Shown here in pieces: positions 42,195 to 51,587 of a DNA stretch of 64,000 nucleotides. Numbering within the stretch: the stretch's first letter is position 1; every line of letters starts with the position of its first letter. The translations under genes were made by a program, and so were the position numbers. The notes below the pieces were generated by a model. It worked only from the letters and a program-made list of their open reading frames with translations. It was not told the origin of the DNA and made no database searches. The stretch comes from Gammaproteobacteria bacterium (lineage in GTDB: Bacteria; Pseudomonadota; Gammaproteobacteria; Natronospirales; REEB76), in assembly GCA_028870845.1 (NCBI GenBank), contig JAGWOR010000004.1, forward strand, positions 1 to 64,000, given 5' to 3'.

Positions 42195-43079
42195 ATGACA
42201 CCGACAGCCGATGAAACCACCTGCCCAGCCTGCGGCAAATCCACGCCTGCCGCGCGCCACTGCCGGCATTGCGGTGCGCTGATGCAACAGCGCATCCAGC
42301 ATAAGCTGTTGTCATCGGATATGCCGGATGCGGATTATGGAGTTTTCCTACTGGCGATCCCGCTGATTGCAGTGTTTGGCATGCTGGTATTGGCGCTTGC
42401 GAAGCATTCCGTACCGGGAATGGTGTGGCTGCTGGCGCTGACAATTGTGATCACCGCATCTCTCGCGGCGGCGGAAATATTCCAGTCACCAAGCGCCTGG
42501 GATACAGGCAACCCGCTCAAACCGATGGTTACCTGGCTGTGCCTGGTGACGGTATTCTGGCCCATCGGTTTCCCCGCCTACATGCGCGCAAGACACCATT
42601 ACAAGCTTGGCAACTGGCTGCTGGGCGCGCTGTTCGTGGAGGCCGTGTTCATCGGCGGTGCAATCCTGGCGGGCGTAATCACCGTCACCGGCTACGGCAA
42701 GCCGTCGCCCCGGGAACTCGCGCAGGAACCCAAAAACACGCCGTTGCTGATCGCCGATCCTCGCTGGATTCCCGATCCCAATGACATATACGTGGTGAAA
42801 ACCGCCCACCTGGACAACTGTCCAGGCAAAACCCTGGAGCAGGAAGTCAACGGATTTTTTGCCTCACCACGCTGGGACGCCGGCGCCACGGCCGATGGCG
42901 GGGACTTTGTCAATGTCAGCGGAATTGTTACCTATCAGGGCAAACCCACAACCGCGGTTTTCCAGTTCCTGATGTTCAAGGACAAAAAAGGGTTCAAACT
43001 CCACGCCTTCACCATCAATGACGTCCCGCAATCAATTTACGTTGCTGCATTCACACTGGCGGAAATGTGCGGCAGTTGA
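42195..43079 (+). CDS. Zinc-ribbon membrane protein with C-terminal soluble domain
   Basis: The 294-residue protein starts with a CxxC...CxxC zinc ribbon (CPACGKSTPAARHCRHCGAL). Three to four membrane helices (about 48-180) follow, then a soluble C-terminal domain of about 110 residues with GFFASPRWDAGATADGGDFVNVSGIVTYQGKPTTAVFQFLM. Zinc-ribbon plus membrane plus small beta domain is a recurrent layout of uncharacterised proteins, and the exact family is not identified. It follows the gene-poor stretch. Confidence 0.6.
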   Translation: MTPTADETTCPACGKSTPAARHCRHCGALMQQRIQHKLLSSDMPDADYGVFLLAIPLIAVFGMLVLALAKHSVPGMVWLLALTIVITASLAAAEIFQSPSAWDTGNPLKPMVTWLCLVTVFWPIGFPAYMRARHHYKLGNWLLGALFVEAVFIGGAILAGVITVTGYGKPSPRELAQEPKNTPLLIADPRWIPDPNDIYVVKTAHLDNCPGKTLEQEVNGFFASPRWDAGATADGGDFVNVSGIVTYQGKPTTAVFQFLMFKDKKGFKLHAFTINDVPQSIYVAAFTLAEMCGS

Positions 43080-43260
43080 TGCTGCGTGCATGAAGCCTAG
43101 AGAATATCCTTTCACGTGCTGATTCAGCGCATCATTTTCCGGATGGCCTGGTCGCGGGCGCGACACTTGGCTCGCGCATGCGCACATGCTTTATCACCGA
43201 CCGGATACTGCCCGTCTGATGCCATGCGGGTTAACCAGCGATCACATATTAACTCTGGGC

Positions 43261-43887
43261 TTAGTAGACCGGCCGGCCGTCGTAGGGCTGCGAGCAGCTT
43301 TGCCGCCAGTGCCAGTTGTCAGCGTAAGCTTTCGCCAGTTGCGGGGCATTGCGGATATAAAGCAGGTTTTCCGCGTTATCGTACTCGGCCGAGTAGGTGA
43401 AATTATACGAACCTGTGATCACATCCTTATCATCCAGGATCATAACCTTGTTATGGGCAATATTGACCTTACTGTCCACCCATACCGGTATATGCTCGGC
43501 TCGAATTACCGAAGCTACCGGCTTATGTCCTTCATAAGGCTGGGTGTCGGTCTTATCCACAATCACACGCACGTCAATGCCGTGTGACATGGCTTTTCCC
43601 AGGGCCGAGATGATGCGCCGGTTCGTGAAACTGTAGGCCTGCACCAGGATTTCATGTTGCGCCGCAGCAATTGCACGGAGTATCAACCGCTCAGAATCCC
43701 CTGCGGGTGAAAAAACCACCATTACCCGGGCACCGTCCAGTGCCATACTGGATTGCGGCGGATGCGGCAAACCGCAGGCACTGGAGAGTGGGCCGCCGTT
43801 CAGCACCAGGTTCTGAGTCCAGCCAGACAGGGGCGCGGCCAAACTCGCCAGTATCAAAATTTTGAGCATTTGTCTGGCGCGGATCAT
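43261..43887 (-). CDS. Phospholipase D-like nuclease, Nuc/Zuc type
   Basis: About 208 residues with a signal-like N-terminus (LKILILASLAAPLSG) and one HKD motif, AHNKVMILDD, followed by GSYNFTYSAEYDNAEN (GSxNF). A single HKD copy with this size is typical of Nuc-type PLD endonucleases that act as dimers and are often exported. It follows the degenerate GGDEF gene on the same strand (39 bases apart). The start at 43887 (ATG) is preferred to the TTG at 43893; a further ATG at 43872 is possible. Confidence 0.82.
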   Translation of the reverse strand: MIRARQMLKILILASLAAPLSGWTQNLVLNGGPLSSACGLPHPPQSSMALDGARVMVVFSPAGDSERLILRAIAAAQHEILVQAYSFTNRRIISALGKAMSHGIDVRVIVDKTDTQPYEGHKPVASVIRAEHIPVWVDSKVNIAHNKVMILDDKDVITGSYNFTYSAEYDNAENLLYIRNAPQLAKAYADNWHWRQSCSQPYDGRPVY

Positions 43888-43925
43888 AAGCAATGCCGGT
43901 CCTTGGCTGAGGAGGATGTTGCGAG

Positions 43926-45224
43926 TCAGGCGGTTCTGGCGGCTTGCGATCTTGGCAGAATTTCGGTTCTGTCGGCACTCGGGGCTTTTTCCTGGATGGC
44001 CTTGCCATCTCCGGAAGCGGCATCCCTATCGCTGACGACGCAATTGCGCCCGCGGTTCTTGGCCAGAAACAGCAGTGTTTCCGTGGCCAATAGTCCGCTT
44101 GCCGGACTTTGATTGCGCGTTGGGATGAGGGTGTGCACGCCGACACTCACAGTCACAGTCCATCCGGCAGGGGATGCCGGATTCATCAGATTCAGGCTTT
44201 CAATATCCTGCCGCAGCCGTTCGGCGATGGTCCTACCGTGACGTTCGCCGCAGGCGTACAACAGCACCATGAACCTGCCGCCTTCGTAACGCGCGGCAAT
44301 ATCGCCCGGACGCTTGCGGTAATGCTGGATAACGGCGCCCAGCTTGCGCAGGCAGATATCGCCGATGTTGCGCCCCAGATGCTGGTTCAAGTGCTGCAGG
44401 TAATCCACATCCACCAGCATCATTGTCAGCTCGACCTTGTCGCGTTGCGCCCTGGCCCAGGTATTGGCGTAAAAGTCATCCAGATGCCTGCGATTAGCAA
44501 GCCCGGTGAGTTCGTCCACGCCTGCCAACTCGACGATTTCGTCGCTCAACAGCCGCACCATCCGGCCATGCAGGAAACTGCGGCGCGCTTCCTTTTCCAT
44601 ACGGTAGCAGGCGTATAAAGCCACCAGATTAACCACGGCCAGCAGCAAGGCCAGATTGCCAAAGGTGGCAGTGGAAAGCTGGTTTAGAAATGCGCCGGCT
44701 AGATACAGCCCGGTTACCAACAGTGCGCAAGGAAGCGCATATGCGACACGCATGCTGGATACCACATAACAATAGAACAAGATAACAATCAGGCTGGTGC
44801 TGTAATTTCGGGCGGCGAGCTGCGGATGCAGGAACATGATCACACCCGAACCGGTGCCGGCCGCCAATATCGCCGCGGCATAAATCAGTTGCAAGGCAGC
44901 ATCGCGCTTTGCCCAGAATGCCGCCAGCATGCTGACCACAATCACAGGTGCTACCAATGCATAACGCACCAGCCAAAGGTTGTTGCGGACAGCCGTCTGC
45001 AGTTGCAGATCTGCCAGGCCTGTCAGCAGGTAGAGCAGCAGGCCGAACACCAGAGTAGCGCGGATGCGCTTGCGGTAGCGGTGGGCGTAATTCAGCCGGA
45101 ACAGTCTTTCCAAGGCGTCCGGAAAATTGGACGTGAAGGTCTGCTTGTCCAGCAGCCGTGCCACCTCCTGTTTCTCATTGAGGTCTGAGGTACTGGATGA
45201 AGCGGTTTGCGCTGTATTCGCCAT
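43926..45224 (-). CDS. Membrane protein with degenerate GGDEF domain and intact I-site
   Basis: About 432 residues: a cytoplasmic head, six hydrophobic segments (about 55-210), then a GGDEF-fold domain. LTGLANRRHLDDF and VDVDYLQHLNQHLGRNIGD mark the fold, but the active-site motif reads YEGGRF instead of GGDEF and the substrate helix has lost conserved residues. The I-site RPGD, five residues upstream, is intact. It therefore cannot make c-di-GMP by the known mechanism, but could still bind it. The ATG at 45224 is preferred over the GTG two codons earlier. It sits downstream of the histidine kinase gene in the same direction. Confidence 0.85.
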   Translation of the reverse strand: MANTAQTASSSTSDLNEKQEVARLLDKQTFTSNFPDALERLFRLNYAHRYRKRIRATLVFGLLLYLLTGLADLQLQTAVRNNLWLVRYALVAPVIVVSMLAAFWAKRDAALQLIYAAAILAAGTGSGVIMFLHPQLAARNYSTSLIVILFYCYVVSSMRVAYALPCALLVTGLYLAGAFLNQLSTATFGNLALLLAVVNLVALYACYRMEKEARRSFLHGRMVRLLSDEIVELAGVDELTGLANRRHLDDFYANTWARAQRDKVELTMMLVDVDYLQHLNQHLGRNIGDICLRKLGAVIQHYRKRPGDIAARYEGGRFMVLLYACGERHGRTIAERLRQDIESLNLMNPASPAGWTVTVSVGVHTLIPTRNQSPASGLLATETLLFLAKNRGRNCVVSDRDAASGDGKAIQEKAPSADRTEILPRSQAARTA

Positions 45225-45511
45225 GTTCACAACCCAGTCGGTAAAAATTGCACAGAATCACCCGGCAGCGCGAGGCTGCTTTGCCACTACCACGGTATGT
45301 GCATGACGGACCCCGGGCATGACAGGCAAGTGGAAATCTGCCTGCTCCGAACCAATACATTACTCAAAAAGCCCTGAATAGTCGATTATGTATAATTACG
45401 GAAAATCCCTATGGCCCGCTCCCAGCCACCTGGTGCCGCGCAGCCCATGATTTTCAGGCACATGGGCCCTGCTAGGCCCCGGGACAGCGCCTGGCGCGTG
45501 TAATCAGGCAC

Positions 45512-48349
45512 TCAGGTCATTGGCATTTCGATGTGCACCTGCGTGCCTTTGCCCGCTTCTGAGGAGATTTCAAACGTACCGCCCACCAGGCGTATGCGCT
45601 CCTCCATACCCAGAATGCCCAAACTCTTGCCGTGCAAGGCGGCTTTGCGGGCCGTTTCCACATCGAACCCCCGACCATCGTCTTGGATATCCAGCACCAA
45701 ATTGCCCTCGAACTGCTGTAGAGACACCCGTACCATGACGGCATTTGCGTGGCGCTGCACGTTGGTAAGCACTCCCTGCAAAACCCGGAAGCACGCGGTT
45801 TCCTTCACCGCGCTGAGGCGCGGGAGGCTTCTGTCCACACTGAGCGCAACTCTTGTTCCAGTGGTTTCCACCCGTTCCCGGATATACCAGCGGATCGCTG
45901 CCACCAGGCCCAAATCGTCCAGAACCGAAGGTCGCAGGCTCAGGGACATGGCGCGCACCTGCTGGGTCAGCTCGGTGATTATGCCGGAGGCGTGTTTTAC
46001 CTGGGCCACCAGTGTTTGGGTGCCGGCTTTTTCCTCAAGATTCTTGAGGCTGAGCAATGTCGCCGTCAGCCCCTGTCCCAGCTCATCGTGAAGTTCACGC
46101 GCCAAGCCGCGGCGCTCTTCTTCTTGTGCATCCAGAATCCGGGCGGAGAGTTGCTGCAACTCATTCATATATTTCAGTGCAAGTTTTTCTGCCTGAATTC
46201 GCTCCGTCATATCGACGCCCATGCCCACCACGCAATCCTGCCCGCGCCATTCAAACCCCCTAGCCACAAAGAAGTAAGGAATGCGCCTGCCGTCCTTACA
46301 GTGCAGCTCGGTCTCGCCCTCCACACCTTTGCCTTTCAAAATCTCCGCAACCACCTTCCAGTGGTTGGCACGGCGATCCGGAGGCAAAATGTCGGCAGAG
46401 GTAATGCGGCCCATTTCCTCCGCATCATAGCCGGTAATTTGCTCCATTTGCCGGTTCCATCGCAGGAACTTTCCCTTGGCATTGAACACGTAAAATATGC
46501 CCGGCAGAGTTTCAATGGAATGGAACACAAAATTGCGCTCTTCGGCAAAAAGCTGCTCGGCTTTGACACGCTCGCTGACATCGTTGATAACGATCTGGAT
46601 GTTTAAAGTATCCAGCCGTAATGCATTGACATCCACCGGGATAATCTTGCCGCTCTTGTGGCGCAAGCTTGATTGAAAGCTTATATTCTCACCGACTCCC
46701 AGGGTCTGAACTCTTTCTATCTTGGATTTGTCGGCAACCAACGCAGCGATTTTCATATCAAGGAGTTCGCTCCGGCTGTAGCCGCACATCCGGCACAGTG
46801 CCTGGTTGGCAAAAATGATCTCGCCGGTTGGCCTGCGCAGAAGTATTCCCAGCATGGAATTTTCCACCAGCGCACGATATTGACGTTCGCTGTTCTCGAG
46901 TTCCTGCCGAGCCTTAAGACGCTCGCTGATATCATGTTGAATGGATTGTATGTCGCCATTACTGAGACGCTTGACGCTGACTTCGACGGGTATGTCGTGG
47001 CCTTCGCGGTGACGCATCCAAGCCTCGAAACGCAGTGATTCGCCGACCTGCAAGCGCTGCCTCCACAAATTTGATTCGTCCACAATGTGCGTGAAACGAA
47101 GCTTCAACAATTCATCACGGCGATAACCCAGCATCTGGCAAAGCGCATCATTCACGAAAACCAGCACGCCATTTACATGCCGGACTATGATTCCATCGGC
47201 GGCCTGCTCCACCAGCTCCAGATAGCGCTGTTCGCTCACCTCCCTGGCCTGTTCCGCGGTATACAAGGCGGCTATTCGTGACTCCAGATTTTCCGCCATG
47301 CCGTCGACGCCATTGGCAATGGCACCAATCTCACCGGCCATCGAATCAAAACCTGTGCGAGCGTGCCAGTCACCGGAACCAAGACGGCGCAGGGTGTTCA
47401 ACAGCGGCTGAATGCGTCTGGAGACGAATGTTGTGGAAGCCCACCAGGTACAAAGCAGGATAAACAGGGCAATACCGGTGATCAGCGCCAAATCCCGTAA
47501 CAATGGGATAAATGCCAGCTTCTCGAGCAGGCTCTGGTCAATGCCACTGGAGATATAGATGCCTGAATCCGGGACATCGGTGGGAATGTAGCGCGATGTA
47601 TATAGCCGCATCCTGCCATCCAGACCTGGGAGGATGCGCCTGATACCGCGCTTCCCGGAGGATACTGCCTTGAACAGCTCGGAATTTGACTGATTGGTAC
47701 CGTTCAGCTTTTCGCCATTCGGGTAATGCAGCAATGTCGTTCCATTGGGAGTGAATACGGTGATATCGGCGTAACGTTGCAAGTTAGTTTCATCCGAGGG
47801 CGGCAGCAGCACATTCGGGGACGCAACCGCATCCACTGTGCCGGTGAAGCTGCCATCCTTCGCGAACCTGGGCATTGAGAACACCAGCAGGCCGACATGC
47901 AGGATACGTCCCTTGGCGACCACCCCGGCGACGAACTGCTGAGTTGCCGCCACCCGCTCGAACCAGCGGCGATCACCCAGATCAACCTGAGAGGTAAGCG
48001 TCGAAGTACTGCAGACAATAACCCCAGCGGCGGAAAGCACATCAAGGCTTTTATAAAGCGGCATTTGCGCAAGCAGCGCAGTCAGGCGTTTGGAGCATGC
48101 AGATTCCGGCGCATCGATGGTCGAGGATGCCGCCAGTACCGACAAAACATCATGGCTTCTGGATACCAGGTTGTCGTAACGGCCGACGACTGCGTCGTTT
48201 GTCAGCTTGCTTACGTAATAGCCGTAATCAACCGAGGTTTTGTAGCGTTCAACCGCGGTATAAATAACCAATGCCATGGGTGGCAAAGTACAGATAACCA
48301 CCAACAGCATCAGACGGGCACGTAGGCTTGCAGGCCAAAACGGTTTCAT
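45512..48349 (-). CDS. Multi-PAS NarL-type sensor histidine kinase
   Basis: About 945 residues. Two membrane helices (about 13-33 and 290-310) flank a periplasmic sensor region of the double-Cache kind. A HAMP segment, then three PAS domains (about 375-490, 495-610, 620-740), and finally HisKA_3 with RGLARELHDELGQGL and an HATPase with NVQRHANA, DDGRGFD and GILGMEER. It belongs to the NarX/UhpB/DesK group that phosphorylates LuxR-type regulators. The regulator gene lies directly upstream (314-base gap), same strand. ATG at 48349 preferred over TTG 48355. The signal is unknown. Confidence 0.88.
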   Translation of the reverse strand: MKPFWPASLRARLMLLVVICTLPPMALVIYTAVERYKTSVDYGYYVSKLTNDAVVGRYDNLVSRSHDVLSVLAASSTIDAPESACSKRLTALLAQMPLYKSLDVLSAAGVIVCSTSTLTSQVDLGDRRWFERVAATQQFVAGVVAKGRILHVGLLVFSMPRFAKDGSFTGTVDAVASPNVLLPPSDETNLQRYADITVFTPNGTTLLHYPNGEKLNGTNQSNSELFKAVSSGKRGIRRILPGLDGRMRLYTSRYIPTDVPDSGIYISSGIDQSLLEKLAFIPLLRDLALITGIALFILLCTWWASTTFVSRRIQPLLNTLRRLGSGDWHARTGFDSMAGEIGAIANGVDGMAENLESRIAALYTAEQAREVSEQRYLELVEQAADGIIVRHVNGVLVFVNDALCQMLGYRRDELLKLRFTHIVDESNLWRQRLQVGESLRFEAWMRHREGHDIPVEVSVKRLSNGDIQSIQHDISERLKARQELENSERQYRALVENSMLGILLRRPTGEIIFANQALCRMCGYSRSELLDMKIAALVADKSKIERVQTLGVGENISFQSSLRHKSGKIIPVDVNALRLDTLNIQIVINDVSERVKAEQLFAEERNFVFHSIETLPGIFYVFNAKGKFLRWNRQMEQITGYDAEEMGRITSADILPPDRRANHWKVVAEILKGKGVEGETELHCKDGRRIPYFFVARGFEWRGQDCVVGMGVDMTERIQAEKLALKYMNELQQLSARILDAQEEERRGLARELHDELGQGLTATLLSLKNLEEKAGTQTLVAQVKHASGIITELTQQVRAMSLSLRPSVLDDLGLVAAIRWYIRERVETTGTRVALSVDRSLPRLSAVKETACFRVLQGVLTNVQRHANAVMVRVSLQQFEGNLVLDIQDDGRGFDVETARKAALHGKSLGILGMEERIRLVGGTFEISSEAGKGTQVHIEMPMT

Positions 48350-48669
48350 TCGCAAGCATTCACTTCGTTTGATGACCGAACATTGAACCCAAAAATTCCC
48401 GGTTTCTATACACTTTCAAGCACGGTGGCATCACTATCACAGGCTCGACGCGCCGAAAACGCCGGTAGAGTTATTCCCAAAGATTCACAGAAATTTTATC
48501 AGTGATTGCCGGCATGATTTGGCGGCAGGGCCAGTAATTCCATCTGACCTGGGGATATAGTCGCTGGTATCAAATATTTCACCTTGGCGGCACCCGTTTA
48601 CAGCCGATTGCCCGGATTACAGGTGAATAACCATCGAATTCTGAAACCGCAGGCTGGAGCAGCAAGCGC
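48350..48669. other. Intergenic region between response regulator and kinase genes
   Basis: About 320 bases with no credible gene; the small ORF at 48579 overlaps the regulator gene in antisense and has no support. The length suggests the kinase has its own promoter. I see no recognisable operator. Confidence 0.4.
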
Positions 48670-49314
48670 CTATTTATTCGAGAGCGGGGACAGGCGTGCC
48701 GCATAATGTACGAGTGCCATGGCATTTGGAATCCCCAGCCGCTCCATAAGCTGTGTACGGTGGCTTTCAACGGTTTTGACGCTAAGCTTGAGTTCGAAAG
48801 CGATCTGCTTAACGTTCTTGCCTTCCGAGATCAGTTGCAGGATCTGCTTTTGTCTCGGAGTCAGCTGTTTATGCTGTGCAGGTTTACCCACCGCCTGGCC
48901 GAAATAATCGTCCAATACACCTTTGGAGATTGCGGCACTGAGAAACACGCTGCCGTGCGATACCGCCTCAATCGCCAGTTTCAGTTCATCCGGGGTCGCT
49001 TCTTTCAGCACATAAGCCAAAGCTCCGGAACTCAAAGCCTGCATTACGTACTCATCGTTAGCGTGCATGGAAAGTATGATCACGCGGATGTCAGGATGTT
49101 CTGCATGAATCTGCGAAGTGGCCTCCAAACCGTTTACTTCGCCCATGGCCAGGTCCAGGATCATGATGTCCGGATGCAGCTTGCCGGCCAGTTCCACCGC
49201 TTCTTTGCCGCTAGAGGCCTCAGCAACCACTTCCACCCCGGTCATAGTTTGCAGAAGCTTGACCAGACCAGCACGGAATATTGCATGATCGTCAGCGAGT
49301 ACAACCCTGATCAT
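48670..49314 (-). CDS. LuxR/NarL family response regulator
   Basis: A 214-residue regulator. The receiver domain has the acidic pair ADDH at residues 8-9, phospho-acceptor D54 (MILDLAM), and the switch lysine in VLKEAT. The C-terminal LuxR helix-turn-helix is LTPRQKQILQLISEGKNVKQIAFELKLSVKTVESHRTQLMERLG. The ATG at 49314 is about six bases after AGAGGTGG; an earlier ATG at 49320 is directly adjacent to the SD and less likely. It pairs with the multi-PAS kinase encoded downstream. Confidence 0.92.
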   Translation of the reverse strand: MIRVVLADDHAIFRAGLVKLLQTMTGVEVVAEASSGKEAVELAGKLHPDIMILDLAMGEVNGLEATSQIHAEHPDIRVIILSMHANDEYVMQALSSGALAYVLKEATPDELKLAIEAVSHGSVFLSAAISKGVLDDYFGQAVGKPAQHKQLTPRQKQILQLISEGKNVKQIAFELKLSVKTVESHRTQLMERLGIPNAMALVHYAARLSPLSNK

Positions 49315-49497
49315 CCGCATCCACCTCTGTGGCAATTATCGATACTGCCGATACCACCGCCGGGTTTCAGTATATCGCATGAATAAAACAAATATGCGTT
49401 TTTCAGCTAGCATTAGCCGCAGATACAGCCGGCGGCCTGCATGCCCCAGTTGCATGAGCGCTCCAATACCGCAACCTCGTTTACAGGCACAAGCAGC

Positions 49498-50445
49498 ATG
49501 GGCGATACCGAACCATCATCTAATAAAAATAACCCTGAAAATCCCGACCCCAATGGGCCGGGGATCGCAAGCTACCCGGCGCGTAGCGCAGTTCTGGGTG
49601 GCGGTCTCAGCGTGCAACGTGCACTGCCGCTTTGGCAACGGCGCCTCGTGGGTGCCTGGTGCTTTGCCGATCACTTCGGTCCCCTGAATTTCCGTGACCG
49701 GAAAATCATGGATGTGGCACCGCATCCGCACATGGGCCTGCAAACGGTTTCCTGGCTGTTCGAAGGTGAAGTTTTGCACAAAGACAGCCTGGGATTCGAA
49801 GCCCTGGCGCGTCCCGGCGGACTCAACCTCATGACCGCCGGCCGGGCCATCGCCCATTCGGAAGAAACCCCGGAACGCAATTCAGGCAAACTCCACGGTT
49901 TGCAGTTATGGCTGGCACTGCCCGAGGGTGAGCGACACCGGCAACCCAGCTTCGATCATTATCCCGAGCTGCCGGTGCTGGAACCGGGTGGCGGACGCGT
50001 GCATCTGTTCATGGGCGAACTGGCGGGTCAGCGCTCCCCGGCGCGGGCCTTTTCACCCATAGTGGGCGCGGAAATCGCGCTGGGATCGAACGCCAGTATG
50101 AATCTGCCGCTGAACCCCGCTTGGGAGCATGCACTCTTCATCATAGACGGCCTGGTGCTGCTGGACGGCCAGCCGTTGTCGCCGGGCGCATTGCACTACC
50201 TGGGTACAGGACGCAGTGTCATCGAGATGCGCACCACAATACCTTCCCGTGCCGCACTCATCGGCGGCCCACCCTTCGGCGAGCCTGTCCTCATCTGGTG
50301 GAATTTCGTGGCGCGCAGCGCGGATGAAATCCAAATGGCACGTGAAGATTGGGAGCAACACCGCCGCTTCGGAGAGGTGCGCGCCTACAAAGGCGAACGG
50401 CTCAAGGCACCGTCCTTCAGCGCGCGTCCACTGGCCAGCGGCTGA
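49498..50445 (+). CDS. Pirin family protein (bicupin)
   Basis: The 315-residue protein carries the pirin metal site in APHPHMGLQTVSWLFEGEVLHKDSLG and AHSEETPE, and the two-cupin layout. Pirins bind iron or another metal, and some act as quercetin dioxygenases or regulators of metabolic enzymes. The ATG at 49498 places a short hydrophilic head (DTEPSSNKNNPENPDPNGPG) before the first cupin; the ORF track's start 19 codons earlier is less likely. It stands alone and is convergent with the transglycosylase gene. Confidence 0.85.
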   Translation: MGDTEPSSNKNNPENPDPNGPGIASYPARSAVLGGGLSVQRALPLWQRRLVGAWCFADHFGPLNFRDRKIMDVAPHPHMGLQTVSWLFEGEVLHKDSLGFEALARPGGLNLMTAGRAIAHSEETPERNSGKLHGLQLWLALPEGERHRQPSFDHYPELPVLEPGGGRVHLFMGELAGQRSPARAFSPIVGAEIALGSNASMNLPLNPAWEHALFIIDGLVLLDGQPLSPGALHYLGTGRSVIEMRTTIPSRAALIGGPPFGEPVLIWWNFVARSADEIQMAREDWEQHRRFGEVRAYKGERLKAPSFSARPLASG

Positions 50446-50468
50446 CAGGGCTACCGCGCCACCCAGGG

Positions 50469-50993
50469 TCAATTGCTACTGGCGGTGAGCTGTTCGGCTT
50501 CTTGCATGCGCAGGCGCACGTTTTGCAGATAGCTGTCAGTGGCTACCTGGGCATCGGTCATGGTACGGGTGTGGTTGGGCCCCTTGTTGTAGCAAACCAC
50601 ACCGCGGGCCCAGGAGGTCATCTGCCGCAGGCAGTAGGACAGGTAACGCGCCGCCAGCCGTATATTCAGCGCATCATTGCGTTTAAGGGTGCGCACACTT
50701 AGCTTCGCATCATCCACAACATGCGCCGCGGCTCGATGCAGCTGACCGCAGCCATACGCCCGATGATCGATACCATGCTTATGACGGCACAGGCTGGATT
50801 CGGTGATCAATACCGCTTCCAAAGTGCGCTCAAAATGATAATCGGCTGGAAACGGCTCGGCATAGTAGCTGGTACCCACCACCGAAGCGTATTCCAGGGC
50901 CCAGGACTGATGCGGCGTGAGCGGCCCGCCTGCATACGCCATAGGCGTGGCAAGCATGATAGCCATGCCAAAAACTGCGGCGGTGATTTTCAA
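50469..50993 (-). CDS. Lytic transglycosylase-like (SLT) periplasmic protein
   Basis: A 174-residue protein with a Sec signal peptide (about 1-21, AYAGG). The SLT pattern follows: catalytic Glu in ITESSLC (Glu65), GCGQLH instead of GLMQ, and CYNKGPNH in place of AYNxGP. All three landmarks of the goose-type/SLT lysozyme fold are therefore present, although modified. Four cysteines may form disulfides. Muramidase activity in the periplasm, or a relaxed binding role, is plausible. Confidence 0.68.
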   Translation of the reverse strand: MKITAAVFGMAIMLATPMAYAGGPLTPHQSWALEYASVVGTSYYAEPFPADYHFERTLEAVLITESSLCRHKHGIDHRAYGCGQLHRAAAHVVDDAKLSVRTLKRNDALNIRLAARYLSYCLRQMTSWARGVVCYNKGPNHTRTMTDAQVATDSYLQNVRLRMQEAEQLTASSN

Positions 50994-51072
50994 TTCAGCA
51001 TGCGTCCGCCGTGGTTTGGGGTGCGCAATGTTACCCGAACTGCGCCACCTTTGGATAGCGTCACTGCCCGGA

Positions 51073-51312
51073 TCAGAATCTCACACTCAAGCCCACGGTC
51101 AGATACTGGTCGCTTTTGAACGGTATCGCGCCGGTTGCATCCGGCTGAGGATGCTGAATGTAGTCCCAGATGTACGACACAACCAGGTTGAGATGGTGTT
51201 TGATCTCAAATTCAAGCGTGGTCACGATATGTTGAGTGTATCGGCCCGCCAGCGCCAGGGTAAACAACAAGGCAGCAGTCATTAAAATGCCGCTGCGAAT
51301 GAATTTGATCAT
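51073..51312 (-). CDS. Truncated outer-membrane protein, DUF481-like C-terminus
   Basis: The 79-residue product begins with an intact signal sequence (IKFIRSGILMTAALLFTLALAG), behind GGGAG nine bases upstream of the ATG at 51312. It then goes straight into a segment FEIKHHLNLVVSYIWDYIQHP...DQYLTVGLSVRF that resembles the last strands of DUF481-type outer-membrane barrels and ends in Phe. A DUF481 protein is normally about 250 residues, so this looks like an internal deletion retaining both ends. Whether it is expressed is open. Confidence 0.45.
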   Translation of the reverse strand: MIKFIRSGILMTAALLFTLALAGRYTQHIVTTLEFEIKHHLNLVVSYIWDYIQHPQPDATGAIPFKSDQYLTVGLSVRF

Positions 51313-51587
51313 GGTCATTCTCCCGTGAGTGCTTCCATAGCAGATAACCTTGCCGCGAATTCCATATTGCAGAATCCCAGCAAGCCCGGCACCTGCCACA
51401 CTTGCCATGGACACGATATGGACTGGCAGTGTTTAGCTGCCTGAGTAAGGCGGGTAATTGTTTGCGATAACCGGCGGGCTTGCTATTGGACTTTGGTCCT
51501 ATTACAGACTGTTGCCCTGGCTTCCGCCCACAGCCCTACAACAGGATGATTCTCATCTGTGAGCTTCAGCAGGAATGGTTTATGGGA

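Noticed and set aside
41911-42198. 95-codon ORF ending in an ATGA overlap with the zinc-ribbon gene
   Set aside because: Its Cys/His/Arg-rich translation resembles no protein, there is no good ribosome site, and the overlap alone is weak evidence.
48579-48770. 63-codon minus-strand ORF
   Set aside because: It overlaps the response regulator gene in another frame and has no start signal or recognisable sequence.
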